Shown here one piece after another: positions 27,712 to 37,331 of a DNA stretch of 64,000 nt. The stretch spans positions 1-64,000 of the forward strand of contig NZ_FNJR01000005.1 of NCBI RefSeq assembly GCF_900104475.1, written 5' to 3'. The translations under genes were made by a program, and so were the position numbers. A model generated the notes under the pieces. That model was not told where the DNA came from and ran no database searches. It saw nothing but the letters and a program-made list of their open reading frames with translations. Numbering within the stretch: the first letter of the stretch is position 1; every line of letters starts with the position of its first letter. This stretch comes from Actinopolyspora xinjiangensis. Lineage in GTDB: Bacteria; Actinomycetota; Actinomycetes; Mycobacteriales; Pseudonocardiaceae.

Positions 27712-27996
27712 ATGCGAATCACCCTGGTGATACCGCGAATGCTGCGCTCCACCGCCGACGGCGCGGGCAGGTTGCGGCTGTCGCTGGAAGAGCGTGCCAC
27801 GCTGCGGCAACTGCTCGACGAGCTGGCGATCAGCCACCCGGCGCTGGAGCGCAGGCTGCGCGACGAGACGCGGACGTTGCGCCGCTACGTCAACTTCTAC
27901 GTCGACGGCACCGAGTGCCGAGCGCTGGACGGTGCCGCCACCACGCTCAGTGACGGTGCCGAGGTGATGATCGTACCCTCGGTCGCGGGTGGATAG
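27712..27996 (+). CDS. MoaD/ThiS family ubiquitin-like sulfur carrier
   Basis: A 94-residue beta-grasp protein ending in Ala-Gly-Gly. The terminal diglycine in PSVAGG is the site adenylated and thiocarboxylated in MoaD, ThiS and CysO. The start is ATG giving MRITLVIPRML, with GGGAGG a few nt upstream; an in-frame start 33 nt earlier is less supported. It forms an operon with the beta-propeller gene. No E1-like activator is encoded nearby, so its acceptor is unknown; it may supply sulfur for a cofactor or be attached to a protein. Confidence 0.82.
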   Translation: MRITLVIPRMLRSTADGAGRLRLSLEERATLRQLLDELAISHPALERRLRDETRTLRRYVNFYVDGTECRALDGAATTLSDGAEVMIVPSVAGG

Positions 27997-28065
27997 ATCC
28001 GCGACAGTCGAACTCCGACCACTCGCGCGGCCCGAGCCCCCACCCCTCTCGCAGCCCGCACCGCC

Positions 28066-28165
28066 GCGGGGTCTCCCGTGCGGCTCTCGCGAGGAAGGCC
28101 CGACGTCGTGTAGGCCGCTACCCGATGTCGGACCTCCCGGAGCGAGAGCCCGCGAGAGATTCCGC
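28066..28165 (-). repeat. Double-palindrome 3'-end element, copy A (after cobS)
   Basis: A 100-bp element with outer arms GCGGGGTCTCCCGTGCGGCTCTCGC and GCGAGAGCCCGCGAGAGATTCCGC enclosing an inner hairpin (GGCCCGAC 28097-28104 with GTCGGACC 28127-28134, one mismatch) and a conserved GCTACCCGATGTC loop side. It begins 42 nt after the cobS stop codon, in the convergent gap with the MoaD-like gene. Three more copies occur in the window in the same relation to a gene end. No coding potential. Confidence 0.8.
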
Positions 28166-28207
28166 TTCTCGACCAGCTACGACAACCGAGTTGCCAACCC
28201 TGAGAGT

Positions 28208-28951
28208 TCAGCCGAGGGCGCACAGCGCCAGCAGCAGCGTGGTGCCCAGTTCGCAGCAGGCTCCGAGCACGTCGCCGGTCACTCCGCCGAAGCGGCGCAG
28301 TACGTGTCCGCTCAGTGCCCAGAGCGCGCCGAAGGTCAGCACCACCGCGACGGGACCGACCCACCAGTTCCCCGCAGTGGCGAATCCCGCCGCGACCAGC
28401 AGCACCGCCCACCAGGCGAACACGGTCGGGAGGGGCTGCGAACCCGCCACCAGCGCGCCCATGCCGTCCGCACGAGCGGCCGGGACTCCTCTCCTGCAGC
28501 ACAGCGGGAAGGCCGCCCGCCCACCGGCGCAGGCCAGCACCACCACACCCCACCGGCCGTGGGAGGCGGCTTCGGCGAGTCCCGTCACCTGCACCCCGAT
28601 CACGAGGACGAGCCCCGCCACCGCGAACGGTCCGGTGCTGCCGTCGCGCATCACCGACAGCGCGCGTTCCGCGGAGCCGTAGCAGCCCAGCCCGTCCACG
28701 GTGTCGGCGAGTCCGTCGATGTGCATTCCCCTGGTGGCCAACGCCAGCGCGGCCACGGTGAGCAGTCCGGCGAGCAGCCCGGGGGCTCCCAGCGCGAACA
28801 GCACCCACAGCAGCAGAGCCGCGAACGTTCCCAGCGCTGCACCCACCAGGGGGGCGAGGGAGATGGCCTGCCTGCCGGTGCGCTCGTCGACGCCGTCGAC
28901 CCGCACCGGCAGCACACTCAACCAGGCGAACGCCAGTCGCAGTCCCCCCAC
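28208..28951 (-). CDS. cobS: Adenosylcobinamide-GDP ribazoletransferase
   Basis: Membrane enzyme that joins adenosylcobinamide-GDP to alpha-ribazole in the last step of coenzyme B12 nucleotide-loop assembly. The 247-residue protein starts at GTG (VGGLRLAFAWLSVLP). It has the signature LATRGMHIDGLADTVDGLG near residue 70 and DGSTGPFAVAGLV, with about six membrane helices. It begins 5 nt after the cobT stop codon, so the two are translationally coupled, with cobU just upstream. The start is fixed by the coupling and by the usual family length. Confidence 0.92.
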   Translation of the reverse strand: MGGLRLAFAWLSVLPVRVDGVDERTGRQAISLAPLVGAALGTFAALLLWVLFALGAPGLLAGLLTVAALALATRGMHIDGLADTVDGLGCYGSAERALSVMRDGSTGPFAVAGLVLVIGVQVTGLAEAASHGRWGVVVLACAGGRAAFPLCCRRGVPAARADGMGALVAGSQPLPTVFAWWAVLLVAAGFATAGNWWVGPVAVVLTFGALWALSGHVLRRFGGVTGDVLGACCELGTTLLLALCALG

Positions 28952-28956
28952 GCCGC

Positions 28957-30111
28957 TCAGTCCGCGGCGTCGGCGGGCGAGGAGCCCGTCGTCTCGGACT
29001 CGGTGGGGCCCTCGATGCCGGCTTCGGCGAAGGTCGCCATCTCGCCCAGCACCCTGATCGCGGCGTTGACGACCGGCAGGGCCGCCACCGCTCCCGATCC
29101 CTCGCCGAGTCGCATCTCGAGATCCAGCACCGGACGCAGGTCCAGGTGCTCCAGCACCAGCGCGGCTCCCGGCTCCACGGAACGGTGCCCGGCCATCCAC
29201 CAGCGCGCGGCCCCGGGAACGAGTTCTTCGGCGACCATGGCGGCCGCGCCCACCACCACGCCGTCGAGGATCACCGGGGTGCGGCGCACCGCTGCCTGGG
29301 CGAGGAAGCCCGACATCGCGGCGAGGTCGGCTCCAGCGGCGGTGCGCAGCAGCGCCACCGGATCGTGCACCACTTTGCGGGCACGTCGCAGCGCGTCCCT
29401 GATCGCCGCGGTTTTGCGCATCCACGCGCTGTCGTCGATGCCGGTGCCGCGTCCCACCACCGCGACCGGTTCGCTCTCGGTCAGCGCGGCGATGAGGGTG
29501 GCGGCGGGGGTGGTGTTGCCGATGCCCATGTCACCGGCGATCAGCAGGTCCGCGCCGCTGTCGACCTCCTCGTCCGCGAGCGCCCTGCCCGCGGTGACGG
29601 CGTCGAGGGCCTGCTGCTCGGTGAGCGCGTCCTCGACGTCGAGGGAGCCGGACGACCTGCGGATCTTGTAGGCGGCCACCGTACGGTTCGTCTCGCCGTC
29701 CACCGCCATGTCGACGACACGCACCCCTGCCCCCGCGTTGGCGGCCAGCGCGTTGACCGCGGCCCCGCCCGCGAGGATGTTGTCCACCATCTGCGCGGTG
29801 ACCTCGCTGGGGTAGGCCGAGACTCCGTTGGTGGCGATCCCGTGATCGCCGGCGAAGACCACGACCCGGGGGCGGTCGAACGGCCGGGGCGGGCAGGTTC
29901 CCTGCCTGGCGGAGACCCAGACACCGATCTCCTCCAGCCTGCCGAGCGAACCCGCGGGCTTGGTGAGTCCCGCGTGGCGCGCCACGGCCTGCCGGTGCGC
30001 CTGCTCGTCGGGTGGCCTCACCACGCCGAAATCGACACCCGGCCGGTCCGTTCCGTCCGCCGGCTCTGCCGAGGGGGTGCCCCCCGGTTGTGAATCGGAC
30101 ACCGTGGACAA
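28957..30111 (-). CDS. cobT: Nicotinate-nucleotide-dimethylbenzimidazole phosphoribosyltransferase
   Basis: CobT makes alpha-ribazole phosphate from dimethylbenzimidazole and nicotinate mononucleotide, providing the lower ligand for CobS. The 384-residue protein has the family motifs [52 protein letters not shown] and the catalytic-glutamate region [10 protein letters not shown] near the C-terminus. The start is TTG 30111, supported by GGAGG about 6 nt upstream; GTG 30102 is an alternative. An N-terminal ~30-residue polar extension precedes the conserved domain. Confidence 0.94.
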   Translation of the reverse strand: MSTVSDSQPGGTPSAEPADGTDRPGVDFGVVRPPDEQAHRQAVARHAGLTKPAGSLGRLEEIGVWVSARQGTCPPRPFDRPRVVVFAGDHGIATNGVSAYPSEVTAQMVDNILAGGAAVNALAANAGAGVRVVDMAVDGETNRTVAAYKIRRSSGSLDVEDALTEQQALDAVTAGRALADEEVDSGADLLIAGDMGIGNTTPAATLIAALTESEPVAVVGRGTGIDDSAWMRKTAAIRDALRRARKVVHDPVALLRTAAGADLAAMSGFLAQAAVRRTPVILDGVVVGAAAMVAEELVPGAARWWMAGHRSVEPGAALVLEHLDLRPVLDLEMRLGEGSGAVAALPVVNAAIRVLGEMATFAEAGIEGPTESETTGSSPADAAD

Positions 30112-30243
30112 GCCTTACCTCCGTAGTCGTTCGGCAGGAGCCGTGCGTGGCAACACCGCTTCCGGTGACGCACCGCCGCCGAACTCCCGGGCCGGGGCGT
30201 GCTCGCGGTGACCGACTCCGGGAACTCAGCGTATGACAGCTAC

Positions 30244-30801
30244 TCAACGTAGTCGCAGTGGTAGTCCGGCGACCAGCAACAGCACCTCGTCACAGACCTC
30301 GGCCAGGCGCGCGTTGAGCGCCCCCAGCTCGTCGCGGAACAGCCGTGCCGCCCTGTTGCCCGGAACCACCCCGAGCCCCACCTCGGCGGAGACGAGGACC
30401 AGCCGTGCCCGGCAGGAGGCGCATGCGCGCACCAGCTCGCCGCGCTGCCGCTCCACGGTTTCCAGGGCCGAATCGGCACCCTCCCACGCCCCGGCGTCGT
30501 CCAGCGCGCCCGTCAACCAGGTCGCCAGGTCGTCGACCAGGATCGGTGGGTCCGTCCCCAGGGCGTTGTCCAACAGTTCCACCAGGGCCGCCGGTTCCGG
30601 GGTCTCGACCGTCCGCCAGTCGTCCGGGCGTCGTGCGACGTGCTCGGCGATGCGCCGGTTCCACTCCGGGTCGTCGGGGTCCCGCCGGGCGGTGGCGGCG
30701 TAGGTGGCGGCTCCTTCCGGGGGGAGCAGCCCCTCGGCGTGGGCGGACTTGCCGGAGCGCGCTCCGCCCAGCACCAGCGTGCGGTGGGCGGGGACGCTCA
30801 C
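30244..30801 (-). CDS. cobU: Adenosylcobinamide kinase / adenosylcobinamide-phosphate guanylyltransferase
   Basis: Bifunctional enzyme that phosphorylates adenosylcobinamide and adds GMP, giving the substrate of CobS. The 185-residue protein starts MSVPAHRTLVLGGARSGKS, containing the P-loop GGARSGKS. It also has the RRDPDDPEWNRRIAEH stretch with the GMP-accepting histidine region, ILVDDLATWL, and VSAEVGLGVVP. It overlaps the aldo-keto reductase gene upstream by 4 nt. cobT begins 132 nt downstream. Together with cobT and cobS it forms a late-B12 or salvage cluster; no earlier corrin genes are in the window. Confidence 0.94.
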   Translation of the reverse strand: MSVPAHRTLVLGGARSGKSAHAEGLLPPEGAATYAATARRDPDDPEWNRRIAEHVARRPDDWRTVETPEPAALVELLDNALGTDPPILVDDLATWLTGALDDAGAWEGADSALETVERQRGELVRACASCRARLVLVSAEVGLGVVPGNRAARLFRDELGALNARLAEVCDEVLLLVAGLPLRLR

Positions 30802-31790
30802 GGTGTCGTGGTGTGACGCGGGTCGGTCTCGGCCACGTGCCCGATCACGTCGTCGATCTTGTCGAGCACGTCCTGCTCCAGTTTCACTCCTGCCGCCCGC
30901 ACGTTGTCGGTGACCTGCTCGGGACGGGAGGCCCCGATGATCGCGGCGGAGACGTTCGAGTTCTGCAGCACCCAGGCGACGGCCAGCTGGGCCATGGACA
31001 GCCCGAGGTCCTCGGCGATCGGTTTGAGCCGCTGTACCGGTTCGAGGACCTCGTCCCGCATCCAGCGCGAGATCATGTTCGCCCCGCCCTCCGAGTCAGT
31101 GGCCCTGGAGCCCGCGGGGGCCTCCCGGCCGGGCAAGTACTTGCCGCTCAGCGCGCCCTGGGCTATCGGCGACCACACGATCTGCCCGATGCCTTCCCGC
31201 TCGCACGTCGGGACGACCTGGGACTCGATCACCCGCCACAGCATCGAGTACTGGGGCTGGTTGGAAACCAGCGGTACGCGCAGTTCGCGCGCCAACTCGG
31301 CCGCACGGGTGATCTGCTCGGCGTTCCACTCCGAAACACCGATGTAGAGCGCCTTGCCCTGCCTGACGAGGTCGGCGAAAGCCGTCATGGTCTCTTCCAG
31401 CGGAACGGTCCGGTCGAACCGGTGTGCCTGGTAGAGATCGACGTAGTCGGTTTGCAGCCTGCGCAGCGAGGCCTCGCAGGACTCCATGATGTGCTTACGC
31501 CCCAGCCCCCGGTCGTTCGGTCCCTGGCCGGTGGGGAAGTAGACCTTCGTGAACAGCTCGATGCTCTCCCGGCGTACGCCGGACAGCGCGCGCCCGAGTA
31601 CCGACTCGGCGCGGGTGGCCGCGTAGACGTCGGCGGTGTCGAAGGTCGTGATTCCTTCATCGAGTGCGGTCAGCACGCACGCCTGTGCCTGTTCCTCCTC
31701 GATCTGCGAACCGTGGGTGAGCCAGTTGCCGTAGGCGATCTCACTGATGTTCAGGCCGCTGTGGCCGAGCCGACGAAACTCCATGACCAT
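30798..31790 (-). CDS. Aldo/keto reductase
   Basis: A 330-residue NADPH-dependent TIM-barrel reductase. The catalytic tetrad is visible: Asp and Tyr in FDTADVYAATRAE, Lys in ELFTKVYF and His in YQAHRFD. The cofactor-binding tail has IIGASRPEQVTDNV. It resembles YghZ/Kv-beta-type members acting on small carbonyls; the real substrate is unknown. It overlaps cobU by 4 nt (stop inside the next start), so the two are co-translated although no role in B12 synthesis is known. Start ATG 31790 or 31784 are both in frame. Confidence 0.88.
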   Translation of the reverse strand: MVMEFRRLGHSGLNISEIAYGNWLTHGSQIEEEQAQACVLTALDEGITTFDTADVYAATRAESVLGRALSGVRRESIELFTKVYFPTGQGPNDRGLGRKHIMESCEASLRRLQTDYVDLYQAHRFDRTVPLEETMTAFADLVRQGKALYIGVSEWNAEQITRAAELARELRVPLVSNQPQYSMLWRVIESQVVPTCEREGIGQIVWSPIAQGALSGKYLPGREAPAGSRATDSEGGANMISRWMRDEVLEPVQRLKPIAEDLGLSMAQLAVAWVLQNSNVSAAIIGASRPEQVTDNVRAAGVKLEQDVLDKIDDVIGHVAETDPRHTTTP

Positions 31791-31840
31791 CAGCCTAGAT
31801 CCACGTCGCCCGTGCGCCCAGTGGTGTCACCGCGCGGTCC

Positions 31841-32479
31841 TCACCCCACCTGGTTGATGTCCTTCGGAGTGACCCTCGGGCGAGGGACGCGGAGTTTGCG
31901 CAGCTGCATCGCGCGGGTGAAGGCGTACCACCCCAGGCTGATCCCCTTGTCCCGGGCGTCGGGGAACTTGGCGCGTACCCGCTTCGTGACGAGCCGCCCG
32001 AGCATGGTGCCCTCGAAGATCATCGTTATCAGCAGTGCCAGGCAGAACACCGTTGCCACCTGCTGAACCAGCGGGATCCGCACCAGCGTCGCCGCGAACA
32101 CCACGAGCACCAGCGGCATGAACAGCCCCATCAGGTGCCTGCGGGAATCCACGATGTCGCGGACGTGGGCCCGAACCGGGCCCCGGTCGCGGGGCATGAG
32201 GTAGCGGTCGTCACCCGCCATCATCCGCTCGCGCCGTTCGGCGGCGGCCTTGCGCCGCTCCGGCTTGTTGCGGCGCATCCGTTTGAACGCCTCGCGCTGG
32301 GTGCGCGGCGGTGGCGGGACCGGACCGCGGCGTTTGCCCTCGGACTCCCGACGTTTCGGGGTCGGCCTGCCCTTGGGGCGGGTCGGATCGGCGGCGTCCT
32401 CCCGCGTCGCCTCGTCACCGTGCTCGTCGGTGTCGACGGTGGCGCTCTGCTCGGCGGTGTTGCGACGGAGGAACTTCAC
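31841..32479 (-). CDS. DUF3043 membrane protein
   Basis: A 212-residue protein starting MKFLRRNTAEQSATV. The first ~110 residues are highly charged and Arg/Pro-rich. Two membrane helices follow at about residues 120-135 and 140-160, then a short basic domain with FPDARDKGISLGWYAFTRA. This is the actinobacterial DUF3043 family, function unknown. It lies between the B12 genes and erpA as in mycobacteria. It is divergent from erpA, with 260 nt between start codons. Confidence 0.85.
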   Translation of the reverse strand: MKFLRRNTAEQSATVDTDEHGDEATREDAADPTRPKGRPTPKRRESEGKRRGPVPPPPRTQREAFKRMRRNKPERRKAAAERRERMMAGDDRYLMPRDRGPVRAHVRDIVDSRRHLMGLFMPLVLVVFAATLVRIPLVQQVATVFCLALLITMIFEGTMLGRLVTKRVRAKFPDARDKGISLGWYAFTRAMQLRKLRVPRPRVTPKDINQVG

Positions 32480-32739
32480 ACCACCAGCGTAAGTGAAAGC
32501 CTCCGCACCATGAATACTGACTCCGGAGGCGGGTGGTCACGGGTCCGCTCAGTCGGGAACCGGGCCGCGAGGGGCCGGCTTCTCCGGACGAGCACCGTTT
32601 CCGGTGCGTACCATGTGCGGTGCTACCCGTGGGTGTCACAATCGGCGTGCGCGGGTTGGCCCGCGGGAATACTCGCACTTACCGTGACCGTTGACTGTCG
32701 CGGGAACCTGCCAGCAGCCGCTAACCGCAAGGGAGAGCC

Positions 32740-33105
32740 ATGACCGCCCAGGAGACAACCGTGGAGACCGAGGCGCCCGCTCATGGCGTCACGTTGACCG
32801 ACTCGGCGGCCAGCAAGGCCAAGACCCTCCTGGACCAGGAGGGGCGCGATGACATGCACCTGCGCATCGCGGTGCAGCCGGGTGGGTGTGCCGGACTGCG
32901 CTATCAGCTGTTCTTCGACGAGCGCACGCTCGACGGGGACGCGGTGCGTGACTTCAACGGCCTGGACGTGGTCGTCGACCGGATGAGCGCCCCCTACCTG
33001 CAGGGCGCCGTGATCGACTTCGTGGACTCGATCGAGAAGCAGGGCTTCACGATCGACAACCCCAACGCGGGCGGCTCTTGCGCCTGCGGTGACTCGTTCC
33101 ACTGA
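32740..33105 (+). CDS. erpA: Iron-sulfur cluster insertion protein, A-type (ErpA/HesB)
   Basis: An A-type carrier delivering Fe-S clusters to apoproteins, such as the Rieske protein and lipoyl synthase encoded nearby. The 121-residue protein has the three ligand cysteines in GGCAGLRYQLFF (Cys50) and SCACGDSFH (Cys114, Cys116). The N-terminal ~18 residues are a polar extension. AAGGGAGAG lies a few nt before the ATG. Position next to respiratory-chain genes is conserved (Rv2204c in M. tuberculosis). A strong terminator with a T-tract follows. Confidence 0.93.
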   Translation: MTAQETTVETEAPAHGVTLTDSAASKAKTLLDQEGRDDMHLRIAVQPGGCAGLRYQLFFDERTLDGDAVRDFNGLDVVVDRMSAPYLQGAVIDFVDSIEKQGFTIDNPNAGGSCACGDSFH

Positions 33106-33125
33106 GCGGGACGACCGCCTTCGTG

Positions 33126-33167
33126 CGGGGACGGTGCGGCGATCACTCACCGCGCCGTCCCCGTTTT
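33126..33167 (+). terminator. erpA intrinsic terminator
   Basis: CGGGGACGGTGCGG pairs with CCGCGCCGTCCCCG (14 bp with one G-U) around a 10-nt loop, followed by TTTT. It begins 20 nt after the erpA stop codon. A conventional rho-independent terminator. Confidence 0.85.
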
Positions 33168-33286
33168 CGTGCTCTCCGTCACGGGCCGTTCATCGCCCAC
33201 ACGTAGTCGTCGGACCCCTCCGCGCCGCGACGGGAGCCGGAGAGCGGTTCCGCCGCGCGGCGATCAGGCGGCCGAGCCGACGAAGT

Positions 33287-34606
33287 CTACCGAGGGCGGG
33301 TGTGCCCGTCGCCCCACACCAGCCACTTCGTGGTGGTCAGCTCCGGCAGGGCCATCGGGCCGCGGGCGTGCAGCTTCTGCGTCGAGATCCCGATCTCGGC
33401 CCCCATGCCGAACTGCCCTCCGTCGGTGAAGGCGGTGGAGGCGTTGACCACGACCGCGGCCGCGTTCACCCGCGTGGTGAACCGCCGAACGGCGGAGACG
33501 TCCTCGCTGACGATGGCCTCGGTGTGTCCCGTGCCGTGCCGGGAGATGTGGTCCATTGCCGCTTCCGGGGAATCGACCACCGCCACCGCGAGGTCCATCG
33601 ACAGGTATTCGGTGTCCCAGTCCTCCCGTGTGGCGGGGGTGACCGGTGCCGCGTCCCCGATCGCCTCGGCGGCGCGTTCGTCGGTGTGCAGCGTCACACC
33701 TGCTCCGCTCAGCTCCCGGGCCAGGTCCGGCAGCAGGGTTTCGGCAGCCTCCCGGTGCACCAGCAGCGTCTCCGCCGCGTTGCACACGCTGACCCGGCGC
33801 GTCTTGGCGTTGATCACCACCTGCCGTGCCTTGTCCGTGTCGGCGGCGCGGTCCACGTAGACGTGGCAGTTGCCGACACCGGTCTCGATGACCGGCACCG
33901 TCGCCTGCTCGACGACCGTGGAGATCAGTCCGGCACCGCCGCGCGGAATCACCAGGTCGACCAGCCCACGGGCGGTGACCAGGTGTCGGACGGAGGAACG
34001 CTCCGTACACGGCAACAGCGTCACCAGCTCGGGTGAGAAGCCGGATTCGACGAGGACGTCCCGCAGGATCGAGACCAGGGCGGCGTTGGAACGCGCGGCC
34101 GAGGAGGAGCCGCGCAGCAGCACGGCGTTGCCCGATTTCAGGGTCAGTCCCGCCGCGTCCACCGTGACGTTCGGGCGCCCCTCGTAGACGATGCCGACCA
34201 CGCCGAGCGGTACCCGCACCTGCCGGAGCTCCAGCCCGTTCGGCAGTACGTTGCCGCGCACCGTCTCTCCGACCGGGTCAGGCAGGCCCGCCACCGTGCG
34301 CAGCCCGGAAGCGACCTCGGTCACGCGCGACTCGGTCAACTTCAGACGGTCCAGCATCGCCTCCGACATGCCGGATTCGCGTCCGGCCGTGAGGTCGAAC
34401 TCGTTGGCGTCGAGGATCTCCCCGGCGCGGCGCGACAGCGCGTCGGCCATCGCCGCCAGCAGGGCATCCTTCGTCTCGCGAGTCGCCGCCGCGAACTGCT
34501 CTGCCGCCTCCCGCGCCCCCCGCGCGGCGGACAGCACGTCCTGGCGGACGGCGTCCGTGCTCTCGTCGAGATTCGTCTGTGATTTTTCCGGCATAGTGGT
34601 GCTCAC
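33287..34606 (-). CDS. proA: Glutamate-5-semialdehyde dehydrogenase (gamma-glutamyl phosphate reductase)
   Basis: ProA reduces gamma-glutamyl phosphate to the semialdehyde in proline synthesis. The 439-residue aldehyde-dehydrogenase-fold protein has [34 protein letters not shown], the catalytic cysteine in [11 protein letters not shown] (Cys275), GTGHTEAIV, and [20 protein letters not shown]. The proB kinase gene is not in the window. Proline is a common compatible solute, so in a salt-tolerant actinomycete this step may matter for osmoadaptation, an inference only. The ATG start gives [11 protein letters not shown] and lies 357 nt from the GH15 start on the other strand. Confidence 0.95.
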   Translation of the reverse strand: MSTTMPEKSQTNLDESTDAVRQDVLSAARGAREAAEQFAAATRETKDALLAAMADALSRRAGEILDANEFDLTAGRESGMSEAMLDRLKLTESRVTEVASGLRTVAGLPDPVGETVRGNVLPNGLELRQVRVPLGVVGIVYEGRPNVTVDAAGLTLKSGNAVLLRGSSSAARSNAALVSILRDVLVESGFSPELVTLLPCTERSSVRHLVTARGLVDLVIPRGGAGLISTVVEQATVPVIETGVGNCHVYVDRAADTDKARQVVINAKTRRVSVCNAAETLLVHREAAETLLPDLARELSGAGVTLHTDERAAEAIGDAAPVTPATREDWDTEYLSMDLAVAVVDSPEAAMDHISRHGTGHTEAIVSEDVSAVRRFTTRVNAAAVVVNASTAFTDGGQFGMGAEIGISTQKLHARGPMALPELTTTKWLVWGDGHTRPR

Positions 34607-34963
34607 ACCGTCCAGGGTAGGAGATTCGTATCCATCGGCGGGATCGTGGTGAGTCGGTCACTGCGAGTAGAACATCATGTCCGGAATCACGGACGGAATG
34701 CTCTTTTCGGGGTATTGCGAAAACCCGCGGAAATCTCCTCAGGGGTTTCCCGCTCGTTTCGGTTCCGATCCGGATTTCTCCGGGTGGCGATCCGGAAATT
34801 CTTGACAGCTGAAAGAAACCCTTTTGCCGGGAACTCTTCTTTATCGATTGCGCAAGTGCCGTTACGTGTGTAGAACCCCGTGCCGAACGAATCACCGGCC
34901 GGGCCTCGTGCGGTCCCCGGGAGGTGGTTCACCGACCTTTCGAGCAGTGGAGAGGATTCCAAG
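34607..34963. other. Divergent intergenic region proA / GH15, AT-richer
   Basis: This gap is clearly less GC-rich than the genes around it, with TTTT and AAAT runs. It holds two GATCCGGA repeats (near 34767 and 34789) and a TTGACA hexamer at 34802-34807 without a convincing -10 at standard spacing. It presumably carries the promoters for both divergent genes. Open frames here are not supported as genes. Confidence 0.5.
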
Positions 34964-37120
34964 ATGGCATCACCGCCGAAGCGGCGAAGGTGGCGCGAGG
35001 GCGGCCGCGCGACCGTGCTCCCCGCCGCCGTGTTCGCCCTGGTGGCCGGCCTCGTGGTGGAAGCGCCGGCCGGAGCCGCCCCCACATCCGCCCCGGGCGC
35101 CCCGGGCATCTCCTCGGCGTGGACGACGGGAGCGAAGCGAGGTGTCGGTACTTCCACCACGTTGGAGTCGAAGGTCTGGCACACCCTGGGGCAGGGAATC
35201 CTCAACGAGGTCTACTACCCGCGCCTGGACGTGCCGAACGTGCAGGACATGCAGTACGTCGTCAGCGACGGGCGCAGCTTCACCGAACTGGAGCGCGACG
35301 CCACCACGCGTGAGATCCGGCTACCCGACTCGCGCTCGCTGCGGTACCGGCAGGTCAACACCGACCGCGACGGCAGGTACCGCATCACCAAGACCTACGT
35401 AACCGACCCCCGGCGTTCGGCGCTGCTGGTCCGGACGCGTTTCGAGGTGCTCGAAGGCGGCCCGTTACGGCTCTACGCGCTCTACAACCCCTCGCTGAAC
35501 GGCAGCGGGATGGGCGACAGCGGAGCCACGTCCGAGGGGACCCTGGTCGCCAGCGACGGCGAAGTGGCCAGCGCGCTGGCCTCGTCGAACGGATTCGACG
35601 CCGTCACGAGCGGCTACAGCGGTACCGCCAGCGACGGTTACCGTGACCTCGGGGCCGACCACCGGCTCGACAACCGCTACGACCGGGCCGCCGACCCCGG
35701 CAACCTGGTGCAGACGGCACGCATCCCGGTCGGCACCGACAGCACCTTCACACTCGCCCTCGGCTTCGGCGCCGACAGGGCGGCGGCGAAGTCGACCGCA
35801 CGGGCCGCGCTGGCGGACGGCTACAACGCGGCCAGGCGTGGGTACGACGTCGGCTGGCACCGCTACCTCGCCTCGATCGACCACGTCCCCCGCTCCGTCG
35901 CCTCGCGTGGGCTGATCACCCAGTACAACGTCGCCGCCATGACGCTGAAGTCCCAGGAGGACAAGACCTACCGGGGCGCTTTCGTGGCGTCCACCTCGAT
36001 CCCCTGGGGAGGCGCCAAGAACGCCGACAGCTGTTGTACCGGTGGCTACCATCTGGTCTGGGCGCGTGATCTGTACCATACCGCGACGGCGGCGATGGCG
36101 ATGGGTGACCGTGCCGCCGCGAACCGGGCGCTCGACTACCTGCTGGACGTGCAGTGGCGACAGGACGGTTCGTTCCCGCAGAACACCTGGCTCGACGGCG
36201 AACCGCACTGGCCGAGTCTGCAGTTGGACGAAGTCGCCTACCCCATCGTGCTGGCGCACCAGCTCGGCCGGACCGGTGACGAGGAGTGGGCCAAGCTCCG
36301 CGAGTCCGCCGACTTCATCGTCGAGAACGGTCCCGCCACGCCGCAGGAGCGTTGGGAAGAGGAGAGCGGCTACTCCCCGTCGACCATCGCGGCCGAGATC
36401 GCGGGCCTGGTCACCGCGGCCGACATCGCCCGGCAGCACGGTGACCACCGAGCCGCGCGGCGGTATCTCACCACCGCCGACGAGTGGCAGCGCGAGGTCG
36501 AGGACTGGACCTTCACCACGAACGGTCCGCACGGTGACGGCGAGTACTACCAGCGCGTGGACGACGACGGTGATCCGAACAACGGCCACCGGCTGTGCCT
36601 GAACAACGGCGGGGGCTGCCACGACGAGCGCGCCGTGGTCGACGCGGGATTCCTGGAGTTGGTGCGACTCGGCGTCAAGCCCGCCGACGATCCGGCGGTG
36701 CTCGACTCGCTGCCCGAAACCGACGAGCGGCTGCGAGTCATGACTCCGAACGGTCCCGGCTGGTATCGCTACAACCACGACGGTTACGGCGAGGCCACCG
36801 GGGGCGAGCCCTACACGGGAGAGGGTATCGGCAGGTTGTGGCCGCTGTTGACCGGCGAACGCGGTGAATACGAGATCGCCTCCGGTGGTTCGGCCGGTAC
36901 CCACCTGGAGACGATGGCCGGGATGGCCAACGAGGGCTACCTCATCCCCGAGCAGGTCTGGGACCGCGAGTCCGGTGACGGATTCGTATTCGGCGAGGGA
37001 ACGGGAGCGGCCACTCCGCTCGCGTGGTCCATGAGCCAGTTCGTCCAGCTGGCCCACAACATGGACGCGGGCAGGAACCTGGACACACCGGAGGTGGTGG
37101 CCCGTCGCTACACCGGCTGA
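34964..37120 (+). CDS. Secreted GH15 glucoamylase / glucodextranase
   Basis: A 718-residue exported glycoside hydrolase family 15 enzyme, releasing glucose from alpha-glucans or dextran ends. A signal peptide (basic KRRRWREGGR, then VLPAAVFALVAGLVV, cleavage near APAGAA) is followed by the N-terminal beta-sandwich domain with WHTLGQGILNEVYYPRLD. The (alpha/alpha)6 barrel has HLVWARDLYHTATAAM, the general-acid glutamate region WEEESGYSPSTIAAEIAG, and the general-base region YTGEGIGRLWPLLTGERG. Domain order fits bacterial glucodextranase-type GH15. Start chosen at ATG 34964, which begins the signal peptide. It is a lone accessory gene between proA and an FAD oxidase. Confidence 0.88.
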   Translation: MASPPKRRRWREGGRATVLPAAVFALVAGLVVEAPAGAAPTSAPGAPGISSAWTTGAKRGVGTSTTLESKVWHTLGQGILNEVYYPRLDVPNVQDMQYVVSDGRSFTELERDATTREIRLPDSRSLRYRQVNTDRDGRYRITKTYVTDPRRSALLVRTRFEVLEGGPLRLYALYNPSLNGSGMGDSGATSEGTLVASDGEVASALASSNGFDAVTSGYSGTASDGYRDLGADHRLDNRYDRAADPGNLVQTARIPVGTDSTFTLALGFGADRAAAKSTARAALADGYNAARRGYDVGWHRYLASIDHVPRSVASRGLITQYNVAAMTLKSQEDKTYRGAFVASTSIPWGGAKNADSCCTGGYHLVWARDLYHTATAAMAMGDRAAANRALDYLLDVQWRQDGSFPQNTWLDGEPHWPSLQLDEVAYPIVLAHQLGRTGDEEWAKLRESADFIVENGPATPQERWEEESGYSPSTIAAEIAGLVTAADIARQHGDHRAARRYLTTADEWQREVEDWTFTTNGPHGDGEYYQRVDDDGDPNNGHRLCLNNGGGCHDERAVVDAGFLELVRLGVKPADDPAVLDSLPETDERLRVMTPNGPGWYRYNHDGYGEATGGEPYTGEGIGRLWPLLTGERGEYEIASGGSAGTHLETMAGMANEGYLIPEQVWDRESGDGFVFGEGTGAATPLAWSMSQFVQLAHNMDAGRNLDTPEVVARRYTG

Positions 37121-37331
37121 CCGGTGCCGGTGTCGAACGGCCCGACGAGTCCGGTGCCCCGGAGAACATCCGGGGGCCGGACTTCCCGAGCGGTGGGACC
37201 GGACCCCTCGGGGAGGCTGTGGACTTCGTGCCCTGTCGTCGCTGTCCGGTGCTTCCTAGCGTTGGTGGTACGGGCGGCTCACCGGAACCGTTCGTTGACG
37301 ACTCGACGGCCCGAAGTCGAGGTGACCGGAG

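Noticed and set aside
30112-30243. Cobalamin riboswitch between cobU and cobT
   Set aside because: The gap is only 132 nt and no B12-box sequence (GCCACTG type) is visible.
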